Positions 7,339 through 14,861 are shown, numbered from the stretch's first letter. The stretch: DNA of 23,795 nt from Roseicyclus sp041163945 (GCA_041163945.1 JBEAQJ010000085.1:1-23795); one strand, 5' to 3'. Notes: generated by a model not told the origin, from the sequence alone. Made by a program: numbers and translations.

Positions 7339-8924
7339 GTGGGGGCCCCTTCCAGGTTGGGCAGCCGCGGTGCCGCGGCCAGCAGGTGACGGGTGTAGGG
7401 GTGGCTGGGCGCATCGAAGACACGGGCCGTCGGGCCCTGTTCGACAATGCCACCCGCCTGCATCACCAGAACACGGTCGGTGATGGCGCGCACCACCGTC
7501 AGGTCATGGCTGATGAACAGATAGGATAGACCAAACTGGCCCTGCAATTCGGCCAGAAGATCCAGAATACGCGCCCGCACCGACACATCGAGCGCCGACA
7601 CGGCTTCATCCAGAACCAGGATCTGCGGCCGTGTGATCAGTGCGCGTGCGATGGCGATGCGCTGGCGCTGGCCGCCCGAGAATTCGTGCGGATATTTCGC
7701 CATGTCCGCCGGTGACAGGCCGACGGCGGTCAATGTCTCGGCCACGCGGTCGCGCCGTTCGGCCCCTTGCGGGGCGCGGGCCATCAGGTGAAACGGTTCG
7801 GCCACGATCCGGTCGATCCGCCAGCGCGGGTTGAAGCTGCCATAGGGGTCTTGAAACACCGCTTGGATGCCCGCGCGCTGGGTCCGGGTCAGGCCGGGCA
7901 GGATCGATTGGCCGAACAGCTGGATATCGCCGCTTTGGATGCGATCCAGCCCAAGGATGGCACGGGTCAGCGTGGATTTCCCGCATCCTGATTCCCCGAC
8001 CAGCCCAAGGCTTTCGCCCTTGTGCAGCGTAAAGCTGACATCGCGGACCGCGACCTGCGGCGGTGCGCGGTGCAGGCCCCGGCGTGGGCCGGGGTACTGG
8101 CGCGTCACGCCGCAAGCCGCCAAAAGCGGGTCGGGCACGGGTTGGGATGGGGCCGGTGACATGCGGGCGGGCCGATGCGCCGAGGCTGCAAAAAGCTGCG
8201 CGGTATAGGGGTGGCGGCGCGCGGCCAGCACGGGTTTCGTGGGCCCCGCTTCCACGATCTGGCCCGATTGCATCACGCCGATCCGGTCCGCCATTTGCGC
8301 GACAACGGCCAGGTCATGGGTGATCAGCAGCAAGGCCATGCCGTCGGTGCGAACCAGATCATGCAACAGCGCAAGGATCTGGGCCTGCGTCGTGACATCA
8401 AGCGCCGTTGTCGGCTCATCCGCGATCAGCAGCCGCGGGTTCAAGGCGATGGCTGCCGCGATACACACCCGCTGACGCTGGCCGCCCGACAGCTCATGGG
8501 GGTAGCGATCCAGCGCCATCTGCGACAGGCCCACCCGGTCCAGCCTGTCGCGGGCGATCCCACTGGCCGCCGCGCGCGTGGCCTTGCCATGGATGATCAG
8601 CGTCTCGGCCACCTGTTGGCCGATTGTCTGAACCGGGTTCAATGCTGTCATCGGCTCTTGAAAGATCATGCCGATCTGGTTGCCCCGGACGCGGCAAAGC
8701 TGGGTTTCGCTCAGGCCCAGCAGATCGCGGTCATCCAGACGCGCGGTGCCCGAGACACGCGCGCCTTGCGGCAACAGCCCCATCAGCGCCAGCGCCGTCA
8801 TGGATTTGCCCGATCCGCTTTCGCCCACCAGGCCGAAAATCTCGCCCGGCGCGATTGTCAGCGACACATCGCGCAGGATCGGCGTGCCATGGATGTTGAG
8901 CGACAGATGCTCGACCGCGATCAT
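7335..8924 (-). CDS. Fused two-domain peptide-type ABC importer ATPase
   Basis: A 529-aa ATPase carrying both nucleotide-binding domains in one chain (DppD-DppF or GsiA type). Domain 1: Walker A GESGSGKS (34-41), signature LSGGQ (145-149), Walker B ending ADEP (168-171), switch His in ITHD. Domain 2: Walker A GESGCGKS (310-317), signature FSGGQ (415-419), Walker B ending LDE (438-440), ISHD. Each domain ends in a HPYT...LL segment typical of the oligopeptide family. Both sites look competent. The start is the ATG at 8924 (MIAVEHLSL), with GGGG about 8 nt upstream; the longer frame reaching 9035 runs into the permease gene. It powers the two permeases upstream and overlaps the aldehyde dehydrogenase start. 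Confidence 0.95.
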   Translation of the reverse strand: MIAVEHLSLNIHGTPILRDVSLTIAPGEIFGLVGESGSGKSMTALALMGLLPQGARVSGTARLDDRDLLGLSETQLCRVRGNQIGMIFQEPMTALNPVQTIGQQVAETLIIHGKATRAAASGIARDRLDRVGLSQMALDRYPHELSGGQRQRVCIAAAIALNPRLLIADEPTTALDVTTQAQILALLHDLVRTDGMALLLITHDLAVVAQMADRIGVMQSGQIVEAGPTKPVLAARRHPYTAQLFAASAHRPARMSPAPSQPVPDPLLAACGVTRQYPGPRRGLHRAPPQVAVRDVSFTLHKGESLGLVGESGCGKSTLTRAILGLDRIQSGDIQLFGQSILPGLTRTQRAGIQAVFQDPYGSFNPRWRIDRIVAEPFHLMARAPQGAERRDRVAETLTAVGLSPADMAKYPHEFSGGQRQRIAIARALITRPQILVLDEAVSALDVSVRARILDLLAELQGQFGLSYLFISHDLTVVRAITDRVLVMQAGGIVEQGPTARVFDAPSHPYTRHLLAAAPRLPNLEGAPT

Positions 8925-8937
8925 GGCATGGCCCCGA

Positions 8938-8953
8938 ATTTTCGGACGAAAAT
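8938..8953. repeat. Short palindrome, copy 1
   Basis: ATTTTCG (8938-8944) and CGAAAAT (8947-8953) are perfect 7-bp complementary arms around GA. It shares its 14-base core TTTTCGGACGAAAA with the second palindrome 11 bp away. It lies in the only long gap inside the transporter genes, just before the ATPase ribosome-binding region. Confidence 0.7.
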
Positions 8954-8963
8954 GCGCAAATCG

Positions 8964-8985
8964 TGATTTTTCGGACGAAAAATCA
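8964..8985. repeat. Short palindrome, copy 2, over a stop codon
   Basis: TGATTTTTCG (8964-8973) and CGAAAAATCA (8976-8985) are perfect 10-bp arms around GA. The right end includes the stop codon of the DppC-like permease (8983-8985). On the - strand transcript it would form a hairpin at the 3' end of the permease gene. Whether it is a repeated intergenic unit, an RNA-processing site or a protein-binding site cannot be read here. Confidence 0.75.
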
Positions 8986-9807
8986 TGTCCGCCCTCGCCG
9001 CAGCCGCGGATCCAGAACATCGCGCAGCCCGTCACCCATCAAGTTCAGGCCCAGCACCATCATCACGATGGTCAGCCCCGGCAGCACGGCCAGCATCGGG
9101 TGGGTATAGATCATGGTCTGCGCCTCGGCCAACATACGCCCCCAGCTGGGAACGGGCGGCTGTGCCCCCAGCCCGACATAGGACAGCGCGGCCTCGGCCA
9201 GAATGCCCAGCGAAAACTGGATCGTGGCCTGCACGATCAGCAGGTTGGCAATGTTGGGCAAGATGTGTTCGGCCGCAATCCGCAGCAGCCCCTTGCCGGC
9301 CGTCCGGGCGGCCAGAACATAATCCAGCGTCCAGATGGGCAAGGCAGCCCCACGCGCCACCCGTGCAAAGACGGGTATGTTGAAAATGCCGATTGCCAAG
9401 ATCGCATTGCTGGCCGAGGGGCCATAGCGCGCCGTGATCAGAATGGCGATGACCAGCGACGGGAAGGCAAAGATCAGGTCGTTGGCGCGCATGATCACAT
9501 CGTCCAACCAGCCGCCCCGATGGGCGCTTGCCGCAAGGCCAAGCGGCACACCGATGGCACTGCCGATGCCCACTGCAAGCAGCGCCACCGCGATCGAGGT
9601 TTGCGCCCCCACCATCAGCATCGACAAAAGATCGCGTCCCAGATGGTCGGTGCCCAAGGGATGCAGCCCCGAGGGCGGTTGCAGGCGGTTGGCGATTGCC
9701 ACGCCATCCACCGCATGGGGCACCCAAACAAGCGACACCAACCCCGCCACCAGGAACATGCCCGACAAGGTGGCGCCGATGATCAGCGCAGGGGGCAGGC
9801 GGTTCAT
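8983..9807 (-). CDS. DppC-type ABC permease
   Basis: A 274-aa inner-membrane permease of the dipeptide/oligopeptide/nickel class. Seen: an N-terminal helix (about 8-28), the family motif LGTDHLGRD (51-59) just before the transport core, several further helices, and the EAA-type cytoplasmic loop (about 165-187, ending HILPN) that contacts the ATPase. The C-terminal block LSYVGLG...WGRML is typical of DppC. Its ATG shares ATGA (9804-9807) with the stop of the partner permease. Against the usual Dpp layout, no family-5 substrate-binding protein gene lies beside it. Confidence 0.95.
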   Translation of the reverse strand: MNRLPPALIIGATLSGMFLVAGLVSLVWVPHAVDGVAIANRLQPPSGLHPLGTDHLGRDLLSMLMVGAQTSIAVALLAVGIGSAIGVPLGLAASAHRGGWLDDVIMRANDLIFAFPSLVIAILITARYGPSASNAILAIGIFNIPVFARVARGAALPIWTLDYVLAARTAGKGLLRIAAEHILPNIANLLIVQATIQFSLGILAEAALSYVGLGAQPPVPSWGRMLAEAQTMIYTHPMLAVLPGLTIVMMVLGLNLMGDGLRDVLDPRLRRGRT

Positions 9808-10745
9808 TTGCGGCGCAGCCTTGGGTCGACCAGCGCATAGGCCAGATCGACCACAAAGGTGACGAGGATCACGGCAAAGACCAAAAGCATCGTCACCGAT
9901 TCCACCACGATCAGATCGCGTTGGGTGATGCCCTGAAAGATCAGCCGCCCCAGGCCAGGCAGGAAGAACACGTTTTCAATGATGATCGCCCCCGCGATCA
10001 GGAACGAGAATTGCAACCCGATGATGGTCAAGACCGGGATCAGCGCGTTGCGCAGCGCATGGCGCCGGATCGTCTGCGGCCGCGACAGGCCCTTGGCGCG
10101 CGCGGTGCGGATATAATCGTGATCCAGCGTGTCCAGCAGCGACGATCGCATCACCCGCGCCAGGATCGCGGCCTGTGGCAGCGCCAGGGCCACGGCCGGC
10201 AAGGTCAGCGCTTGAACCGCAGCCATGGGGTCGGACCAGCCGGGAAAGCCACCGGCCGAAAACCATCGCAGGTTCACGGCAAAAATCAGCACCAGAAGCA
10301 TCGCAAACCAGAAATTCGGCACCGCGATGCCCAGCTGCGTCACCCCCATGATCCCATGATCGGCCCAGTGACCGCGCCGCGCGGCGGCCAGGATCCCGAT
10401 GGGAAAGGCGATCAATGTTGACAGGGCCAAGGCAAAGGCCGCCAGCGGCAGCGACACCCAGATACGGTCCACCACCAGATCGGCCACCGGCACCCGGTAG
10501 GTATAAGAGGTGCCGAAATCGCCTGTCAGCATGCCGGCCACCCAAGTCAGGTAGCGCGCCACCGGCGATTGCCCCAGGCCCAGCTCGGCGCGCAATGCGG
10601 CCAGGTTTTCCGCGGTCGCGTTCATGCCCAGCATGTAGCTGGCCGGGTCGCCGGGGATGACCTCGATCACGGAAAAGATCACCACGCTCGCCAAGATCAG
10701 GCTAAGCCCGAGGGACATCGCGCGGGTAAGAAGGTATCTGAGCAT
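9804..10745 (-). CDS. DppB-type ABC permease
   Basis: The partner permease, 313 aa from the ATG at 10745 (MLRYLLTRAM). Seen: a first helix at about 9-29 followed by PGDP (31-34), the periplasmic GDFGTSY segment (75-81), then helices of the transport core, and an EAA-type loop (TARAKGLS...ALRNAL). It ends in VDPRLRRK, as DppB proteins do. A GTG at 10766 would add seven residues (MQGSVSP) but breaks the family-like start; AAGG lies about 13 nt before the ATG, so the ribosome site is weak either way. This is the first gene of the long - strand operon and is divergent from ecm. The specificity is unknown. Confidence 0.94.
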   Translation of the reverse strand: MLRYLLTRAMSLGLSLILASVVIFSVIEVIPGDPASYMLGMNATAENLAALRAELGLGQSPVARYLTWVAGMLTGDFGTSYTYRVPVADLVVDRIWVSLPLAAFALALSTLIAFPIGILAAARRGHWADHGIMGVTQLGIAVPNFWFAMLLVLIFAVNLRWFSAGGFPGWSDPMAAVQALTLPAVALALPQAAILARVMRSSLLDTLDHDYIRTARAKGLSRPQTIRRHALRNALIPVLTIIGLQFSFLIAGAIIIENVFFLPGLGRLIFQGITQRDLIVVESVTMLLVFAVILVTFVVDLAYALVDPRLRRK

Positions 10746-10849
10746 GGGAGATACGCTACCTTGCACCGCGCATCGGGGCCAGAGGGCAGTTGCTCGTGGC
10801 AGGCACCGAACGCGGGCGGTGCATCGGCCATCGTGCCGCGTTGCAGCGA

Positions 10850-10875
10850 ATTGACAAGGTCATAATATTGTCAAT
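10850..10875. promoter_or_regulatory. Inverted-repeat operator candidate
   Basis: ATTGACAA (10850-10857) and TTGTCAAT (10868-10875) are perfect 8-bp arms separated by 10 bp, so the arm centres are 18 bp apart. The left arm contains the ecm -35 hexamer and the right arm abuts the -10, a placement that suits a repressor. It could serve both divergent units. The binding protein family is not identifiable from this alone. Confidence 0.65.
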
Positions 10876-10880
10876 ATACC
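10851..10880 (+). promoter_or_regulatory. Sigma-70-type promoter of ecm
   Basis: A consensus -35 TTGACA (10851-10856) is followed after 18 bp by TATACC (10875-10880) as -10. Transcription would start near 10887, leaving a leader of about 40 nt with AGGAG at 10915-10919 before the ATG at 10926. Just downstream, TTTTGCGAAA (10884-10893) loosely resembles the TTTGCAAA half-sites I recall for short-chain acyl-CoA regulators of Rhodobacter; the match is weak. Confidence 0.6.
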
Positions 10881-10925
10881 CGCTTTTGCGAAATCTTATT
10901 TCCGCGCGTGATGCAGGAGCCGCCC

Positions 10926-12893
10926 ATGACCACCCCAAACCGCGATATGCCATGGCTGATCCGCACCTATGCCGGCCATTCCACGGCCAAGGCATCGAAC
11001 GCGCTGTATCGGGGCAACCTGGCCAAGGGACAGACGGGGTTGTCGGTGGCCTTCGATCTTCCGACCCAAACGGGATATGACAGCGATCATGTATTGGCGC
11101 GCGGCGAAGTGGGCAAGGTCGGCGTGCCGATCTGCCATCTGGGCGACATGGCCGCGTTGTTCGACCAGATCCCGCTGGAACAGATGAATACCTCGATGAC
11201 GATCAATGCCACCGCCCCTTGGCTCTTGGCACTTTACATCGCGGTCGCCGAACAGCAGGGCGCCGATGTCACGCAATTGCAAGGCACGGTCCAGAACGAT
11301 CTGATCAAGGAATATCTCAGCCGCGGCACCTATATCTGCCCGCCCAAACCCAGCTTGGCGATGATCGCGGACGTGGCCGAATATTGCTACACGCATGTGC
11401 CGAAATGGAACCCGATGAACGTGTGTTCCTATCATTTGCAAGAAGCCGGGGCGACGCCCGAACAGGAATTGGCCTTTGCCTTGGCCACCGCGATTTCGGT
11501 GCTTGATGAATTGCGCCCCCGGGTGCCGGCGGCCGATTTTCCGGTCCTGGTTGGGCGCATCTCGTTCTTTGTGAACGCGGGCATCCGGTTCGTGACCGAG
11601 ATGTGCAAAATGCGCGCTTTTGTCGATCTGTGGGATGAAATCTGCGCCGAACGTTATGGCGTTAGCGATCCGAAATACCGGCGGTTCCGCTACGGGGTTC
11701 AGGTCAATTCCCTTGGGTTGACCGAACAGCAGCCCGAAAACAACGTCTATCGCATCTTGATCGAGATGCTGGCCGTGACCCTGTCAAAAAAGGCGCGCGC
11801 GCGCGCGGTGCAACTGCCCGCCTGGAACGAGGCGCTGGGCTTGCCGCGCCCATGGGATCAGCAATGGTCGATGCGGATGCAACAGATCATGGCCTATGAA
11901 ACCGATCTTTTGGAATATGAGGATCTTTTTGACGGCAACCCCGCGGTCGAGGCCAAGGTCACGGAATTGAAAGCGGGTGCGCGGGCCGAATTGGCCAATC
12001 TTGACGCGATGGGCGGCGCGATCGCCGCGATCGCGTACATGAAGGCCCGGCTTGTCGAGAGCAATGCCGACCGGGTGAACCGGATCGAGCGGGGCGAAAC
12101 CATCGTGGTGGGGGTCAATCGCTATACGGCCAGCGAAGCCTCGCCGTTGATTGGCGGTGACGGCGGCATCATGTTGGTCGATCCCGCGGTCGAAGCCGAC
12201 CAGATTGGCCGCCTGCATGCATGGCGGGCCGAGCGCGACGCACAGGCGGTGGCGGTGGCCCTGGACGGGCTGCGTGCTGCGGCGCGTGCGGGGCGCAACG
12301 TGATGCCCGCCTCCATCGCCGCGGCCAAGGCGGGGGTGACCACCGGCGAATGGGCCGGGGTGATGCGCGCCGTGCATGGCGAATACCGCGGCCCCACGGG
12401 CGTGTCGAAATCGGTCTCGAACAAGACCGAGGGGCTCGACGACATCCGCGCCGCCGTCGATGCGGTCAGCGATCGCCTGGGCCAGAGATTGCGGTTTCTG
12501 GTCGGCAAACCTGGTCTTGATGGTCATTCGAACGGTGCGGAACAAATCGCGTTTCGGGCGCGCGATTGCGGGATGGACATCACCTACGAAGGTATCCGCC
12601 TGACGCCTGAGGAAATCGTTTTGGCCGCCCAAGCGCAGGGCGCACATGTGATCGGTTTGTCAATTCTTTCGGGCAGCCATGTGCCCTTGATCGAGGATGT
12701 GATGGATCGATTGCGCGCCGCGGGATTGGGCCATGTTCCCGTCATGGTGGGCGGAATCATCCCCGACGAAGATGCCGCAAAACTGAAATCCTTTGGCGTT
12801 GCGCGGGTCTATACGCCCAAGGATTTTGAATTGAATCGCATCATGTTGGATATTGTGGCATTGGCCGATCCCGAAAAAATCGCGGCGGCGTGA
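10926..12893 (+). CDS. ecm: Ethylmalonyl-CoA mutase
   Basis: A 655-aa coenzyme-B12-dependent mutase that converts (2R)-ethylmalonyl-CoA to methylsuccinyl-CoA in the ethylmalonyl-CoA pathway of acetyl-CoA assimilation; older annotations call it MeaA. The N-terminal TIM-barrel part opens with RTYAGHSTAKASNALY and contains FDLPTQTGYDSDH and the NTSMTINATAPWLLALY block of the CoA-mutase family. The C-terminal B12 domain carries D532-G-H534-S-N-G, with H534 the lower cobalt ligand, then GLSILSGSH and the GGIIP block. The length and single-chain layout separate it from methylmalonyl-CoA mutase (about 710 aa). The start at 10926 has AGGAG 6 nt upstream; a start at 10908 would overlap that site. The ccr partner, adjacent to ecm in R. 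sphaeroides, is not in the window. Confidence 0.95.
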   Translation: MTTPNRDMPWLIRTYAGHSTAKASNALYRGNLAKGQTGLSVAFDLPTQTGYDSDHVLARGEVGKVGVPICHLGDMAALFDQIPLEQMNTSMTINATAPWLLALYIAVAEQQGADVTQLQGTVQNDLIKEYLSRGTYICPPKPSLAMIADVAEYCYTHVPKWNPMNVCSYHLQEAGATPEQELAFALATAISVLDELRPRVPAADFPVLVGRISFFVNAGIRFVTEMCKMRAFVDLWDEICAERYGVSDPKYRRFRYGVQVNSLGLTEQQPENNVYRILIEMLAVTLSKKARARAVQLPAWNEALGLPRPWDQQWSMRMQQIMAYETDLLEYEDLFDGNPAVEAKVTELKAGARAELANLDAMGGAIAAIAYMKARLVESNADRVNRIERGETIVVGVNRYTASEASPLIGGDGGIMLVDPAVEADQIGRLHAWRAERDAQAVAVALDGLRAAARAGRNVMPASIAAAKAGVTTGEWAGVMRAVHGEYRGPTGVSKSVSNKTEGLDDIRAAVDAVSDRLGQRLRFLVGKPGLDGHSNGAEQIAFRARDCGMDITYEGIRLTPEEIVLAAQAQGAHVIGLSILSGSHVPLIEDVMDRLRAAGLGHVPVMVGGIIPDEDAAKLKSFGVARVYTPKDFELNRIMLDIVALADPEKIAAA

Positions 12894-12927
12894 TCCTTGG
12901 CCAAGCTTTAGATCAGCACAATTTTCT

Positions 12928-12956
12928 TTGACGGCTTGCAATTTAAATGGCAATGA
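12928..12956 (+). promoter_or_regulatory. Possible promoter of the H-NS-like gene
   Basis: In the 103-bp, AT-rich gap after ecm, TTGACG (12928-12933) is followed after 17 bp by CAATGA (12951-12956), a poor -10. The AT-rich core (AATTTAAATGG) between them could also suit H-NS-type autoregulation. No terminator is seen after ecm, so read-through is possible. Low confidence. Confidence 0.3.
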
Positions 12957-12996
12957 GGCAGGCGTAGTGTGTTTATCAAGCCAAAGGACCGTTTAA

Positions 12997-13314
12997 ATGG
13001 CGAAAAATATCGACACAATGAGCCTTGCCGAATTGCAGGCTTATCAAAAAGAAGTCGAAGCTGCGATCAAGGGATATGAAAAGAAGCGCCGGGCAGAAGC
13101 CTTGGCCGCTGCGCGCGCCGCCGCCAAAGAGCACGGCTTTTCGTTGGAAGAGCTGATGGGCGCAAAGCCCGCGGCAAAGGCCACCGCAAAAGGCGCCGCC
13201 AAATATGCCAATCCCGCCGATCCGTCCCAGACATGGTCAGGCCGTGGCCGGCAACCCGCTTGGGTGAAGGCAGCCCTGGCTTCTGGCAAGCCGCTGTCGT
13301 CAATGGCCATCTGA
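12997..13314 (+). CDS. H-NS family histone-like protein (HvrA-like)
   Basis: A 105-aa nucleoid protein of the H-NS family as found in Rhodobacterales, where HvrA of Rhodobacter capsulatus modulates photosynthesis and nitrogen-fixation genes. An N-terminal charged helix (about 8-47) suits the coiled-coil oligomerisation domain. An Ala/Lys-rich linker (56-69) follows, then the DNA-binding core Y70..NP..TWSGRGRQPAW (to 89), whose S-G-R-G-R loop inserts in the minor groove. AAGGA at 12984-12988 lies 8 nt before the ATG. It follows ecm and precedes deoD by only 4 nt. It may be a paralogue rather than HvrA itself, because the regA-senC context of hvrA is absent. Confidence 0.9.
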   Translation: MAKNIDTMSLAELQAYQKEVEAAIKGYEKKRRAEALAAARAAAKEHGFSLEELMGAKPAAKATAKGAAKYANPADPSQTWSGRGRQPAWVKAALASGKPLSSMAI

Positions 13315-13318
13315 GGTC

Positions 13319-14023
13319 ATGACCGTCCATATCGGCGCAGAGCCCGGCACGATCGCGGAAACGGTCTTGTTGCCGGGCGATCCGCTGCGCGCCGAATGGG
13401 CGGCGCAACGCTTTCTGGAAAACCCGGTGTGCGTCAACCGGGTGCGCGGCATGCTGGGCTATACCGGCACCTGGCGCGGCCAGCCTGTTACCTTTCATGG
13501 CTCGGGCATGGGAATGCCCAGCCTGTCGATCTATGCCAATGAACTGATCCGTGATTTCGGGGCCAAGACCTTGATCCGCATCGGTTCGGCCGGGGCGATG
13601 CAGCCCCATGTGCGATTGCGTGATATCGTGCTCGCGATGGGGTGTTCGTCGCTGTCCACGCCGTCGCGGGGCGTGTTTCGGGACCTGAACTTTGCCCCTT
13701 GCGCCGACTACGGCTTGCTTTCGGCGGCCTATGGTGCCGCGATGGGGCGCGGTGTGCCGACCCATGTGGGCGGCATCTATTCATCCGACAGTTTTTATGA
13801 TGAACGCGCCGATCTGACCGACCAACTTCGCCGCCACGGTGTCTTGGCGGTCGAAATGGAGGCGGCCGAGCTTTACAATCTGGCCGCACGTTACGGGGTT
13901 CGGGCGCTGGCGGTCTTGACCATTTCGGACCATCTGATCACCCACGAAGAATTGCCCGCCGTCGACCGGCAATCGAGCTTTTCCGATATGGTTGAAATCG
14001 CGTTGGAAGCGGCCTTTTCCTGA
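13319..14023 (+). CDS. deoD: Purine nucleoside phosphorylase, hexameric DeoD type
   Basis: A 234-aa enzyme that splits purine nucleosides with phosphate into base and (deoxy)ribose 1-phosphate. It aligns with E. coli DeoD position by position. H4, R24, R43, R87, S90, M180-E181, D204 and R217 are all present at the same numbers, covering phosphate binding, ribose binding and the Asp that protonates N7. D204 in place of Asn allows adenosine as well as 6-oxopurine nucleosides. The start is fixed by H4, although the ribosome site (GAGG, 13313-13316) is unusually close to the ATG, so translation may depend on coupling to the H-NS-like gene 4 nt upstream. It converges on a second phosphorylase 37 bp away. 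Confidence 0.95.
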   Translation: MTVHIGAEPGTIAETVLLPGDPLRAEWAAQRFLENPVCVNRVRGMLGYTGTWRGQPVTFHGSGMGMPSLSIYANELIRDFGAKTLIRIGSAGAMQPHVRLRDIVLAMGCSSLSTPSRGVFRDLNFAPCADYGLLSAAYGAAMGRGVPTHVGGIYSSDSFYDERADLTDQLRRHGVLAVEMEAAELYNLAARYGVRALAVLTISDHLITHEELPAVDRQSSFSDMVEIALEAAFS

Positions 14024-14060
14024 CCGTCGCGTGCGCGCCGGCATCGCCGTTCCGTGTGGC

Positions 14061-14861
14061 TCAGCCTTGCAGCAGGCGTCGCAAGATGCGTTCCAGCTTG
14101 GCCGCGCCCAATGGCGCCATGGCCTTGGTGTGTTCATGGCTGATCTGTTCGTCGGATAGACCCGCAGCCTTGTTGGTGATGGTGGAAATTGCCGCCACGC
14201 GCAGCCCCAGAAAGCGCGCCAAAATCACCTCGGGCACGGTGGACATGCCGACCGCATCCGCGCCCAGCGTGCGGATCGCCCGGATTTCGGCCGGGGTTTC
14301 GAACGAAGGGCCGGAATACCAGGCATAGACCCCTTCCATCAGCGCGATGCCTTCGGCCTTGGCCGCGGCTTTCAGGGCGGCGCGCAGATCAGGATCATGG
14401 GCTTGGGTCATGGGCACGAACCGCGCCTCGGTCGGCTCGCCGATCAACGGGTTCAGGCCCGAGAAATTGATATGATCGGACAGCAGCATCAAATCGCCCG
14501 GATCAAGCGCGGGATGCATCGAACCGGCTGCGTTGGTCAGGATCAGCCGCGTGCCACCCAGCGCTTTCAGCACCTCCAGCGGCAGGCGCATCGCATCGCC
14601 CCGGCCGCTTTCATAATAATGTGCGCGGCCGCCGAAAATCGCCACGCGGCTGCCCTCAAGCTGGCCGATCACCAGTTTCGGATTGTGGCCCGAAACGCCC
14701 GCATGGGGAAAGCCGGGTAGATCGGCATAGTCGATCGCCACGCCATCCACCGTGTCGGCGATATGGCCCAGCCCCGAGCCCAACACCAAACCATAGGCCG
14801 GCGGCGCGTCACCGGCCCGCGCGCGGATGATCTGGGCCAGCGTTTCAGCGTTCTTTGACAT
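14061..14861 (-). CDS. punA: Purine nucleoside phosphorylase, trimeric (PunA/XapA) type
   Basis: A 266-aa phosphorylase of the mammalian/PunA trimeric class, specific in general for inosine, guanosine and sometimes xanthosine. Seen: LGSGLG (27-32) for phosphate, GRAHYYESG with H81, TNAAGS (109-114), GPSFETPAE with E188, AVGMSTVPE, and N230 in TITNKAAG. E188 and N230 match human E201 and N243, which recognise 6-oxopurines. The start at 14861 (MSKNAETL) overlaps the end of the upstream permease gene by 17 nt and has GGAG 4 nt upstream; longer frames run inside the permease gene. It is the last gene of the nucleoside-importer operon, so it acts on the imported nucleosides. Confidence 0.95.
   Translation of the reverse strand: MSKNAETLAQIIRARAGDAPPAYGLVLGSGLGHIADTVDGVAIDYADLPGFPHAGVSGHNPKLVIGQLEGSRVAIFGGRAHYYESGRGDAMRLPLEVLKALGGTRLILTNAAGSMHPALDPGDLMLLSDHINFSGLNPLIGEPTEARFVPMTQAHDPDLRAALKAAAKAEGIALMEGVYAWYSGPSFETPAEIRAIRTLGADAVGMSTVPEVILARFLGLRVAAISTITNKAAGLSDEQISHEHTKAMAPLGAAKLERILRRLLQG

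Larger units (their letters stand above)
10746..10925. promoter_or_regulatory. Divergent control region, transporter operon / ecm
   Basis: This 180-bp gap separates two divergent transcription units. Its ecm-proximal third is AT-rich and holds the promoter and inverted repeat listed separately. The half nearer the permease gene is GC-rich and shows nothing I recognise. On the - strand the inverted repeat also presents a TTGACA (10869-10874), but I see no good -10 box at the matching distance, so the transporter promoter is not defined. Confidence 0.6.

Noticed and set aside
10926..12893. Methylmalonyl-CoA mutase instead of ethylmalonyl-CoA mutase.
   Set aside because: The length (655 aa), the RTYAGHSTAKASNALY opening and the overall match to the MeaA/Ecm proteins I recall from Rhodobacter favour Ecm; methylmalonyl-CoA mutases are about 60 residues longer with a different N-terminus.
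14024..14060. Bidirectional terminator in the gap between the two convergent phosphorylase genes.
   Set aside because: No stem followed by a T-run is present on either strand within the 37 bp.
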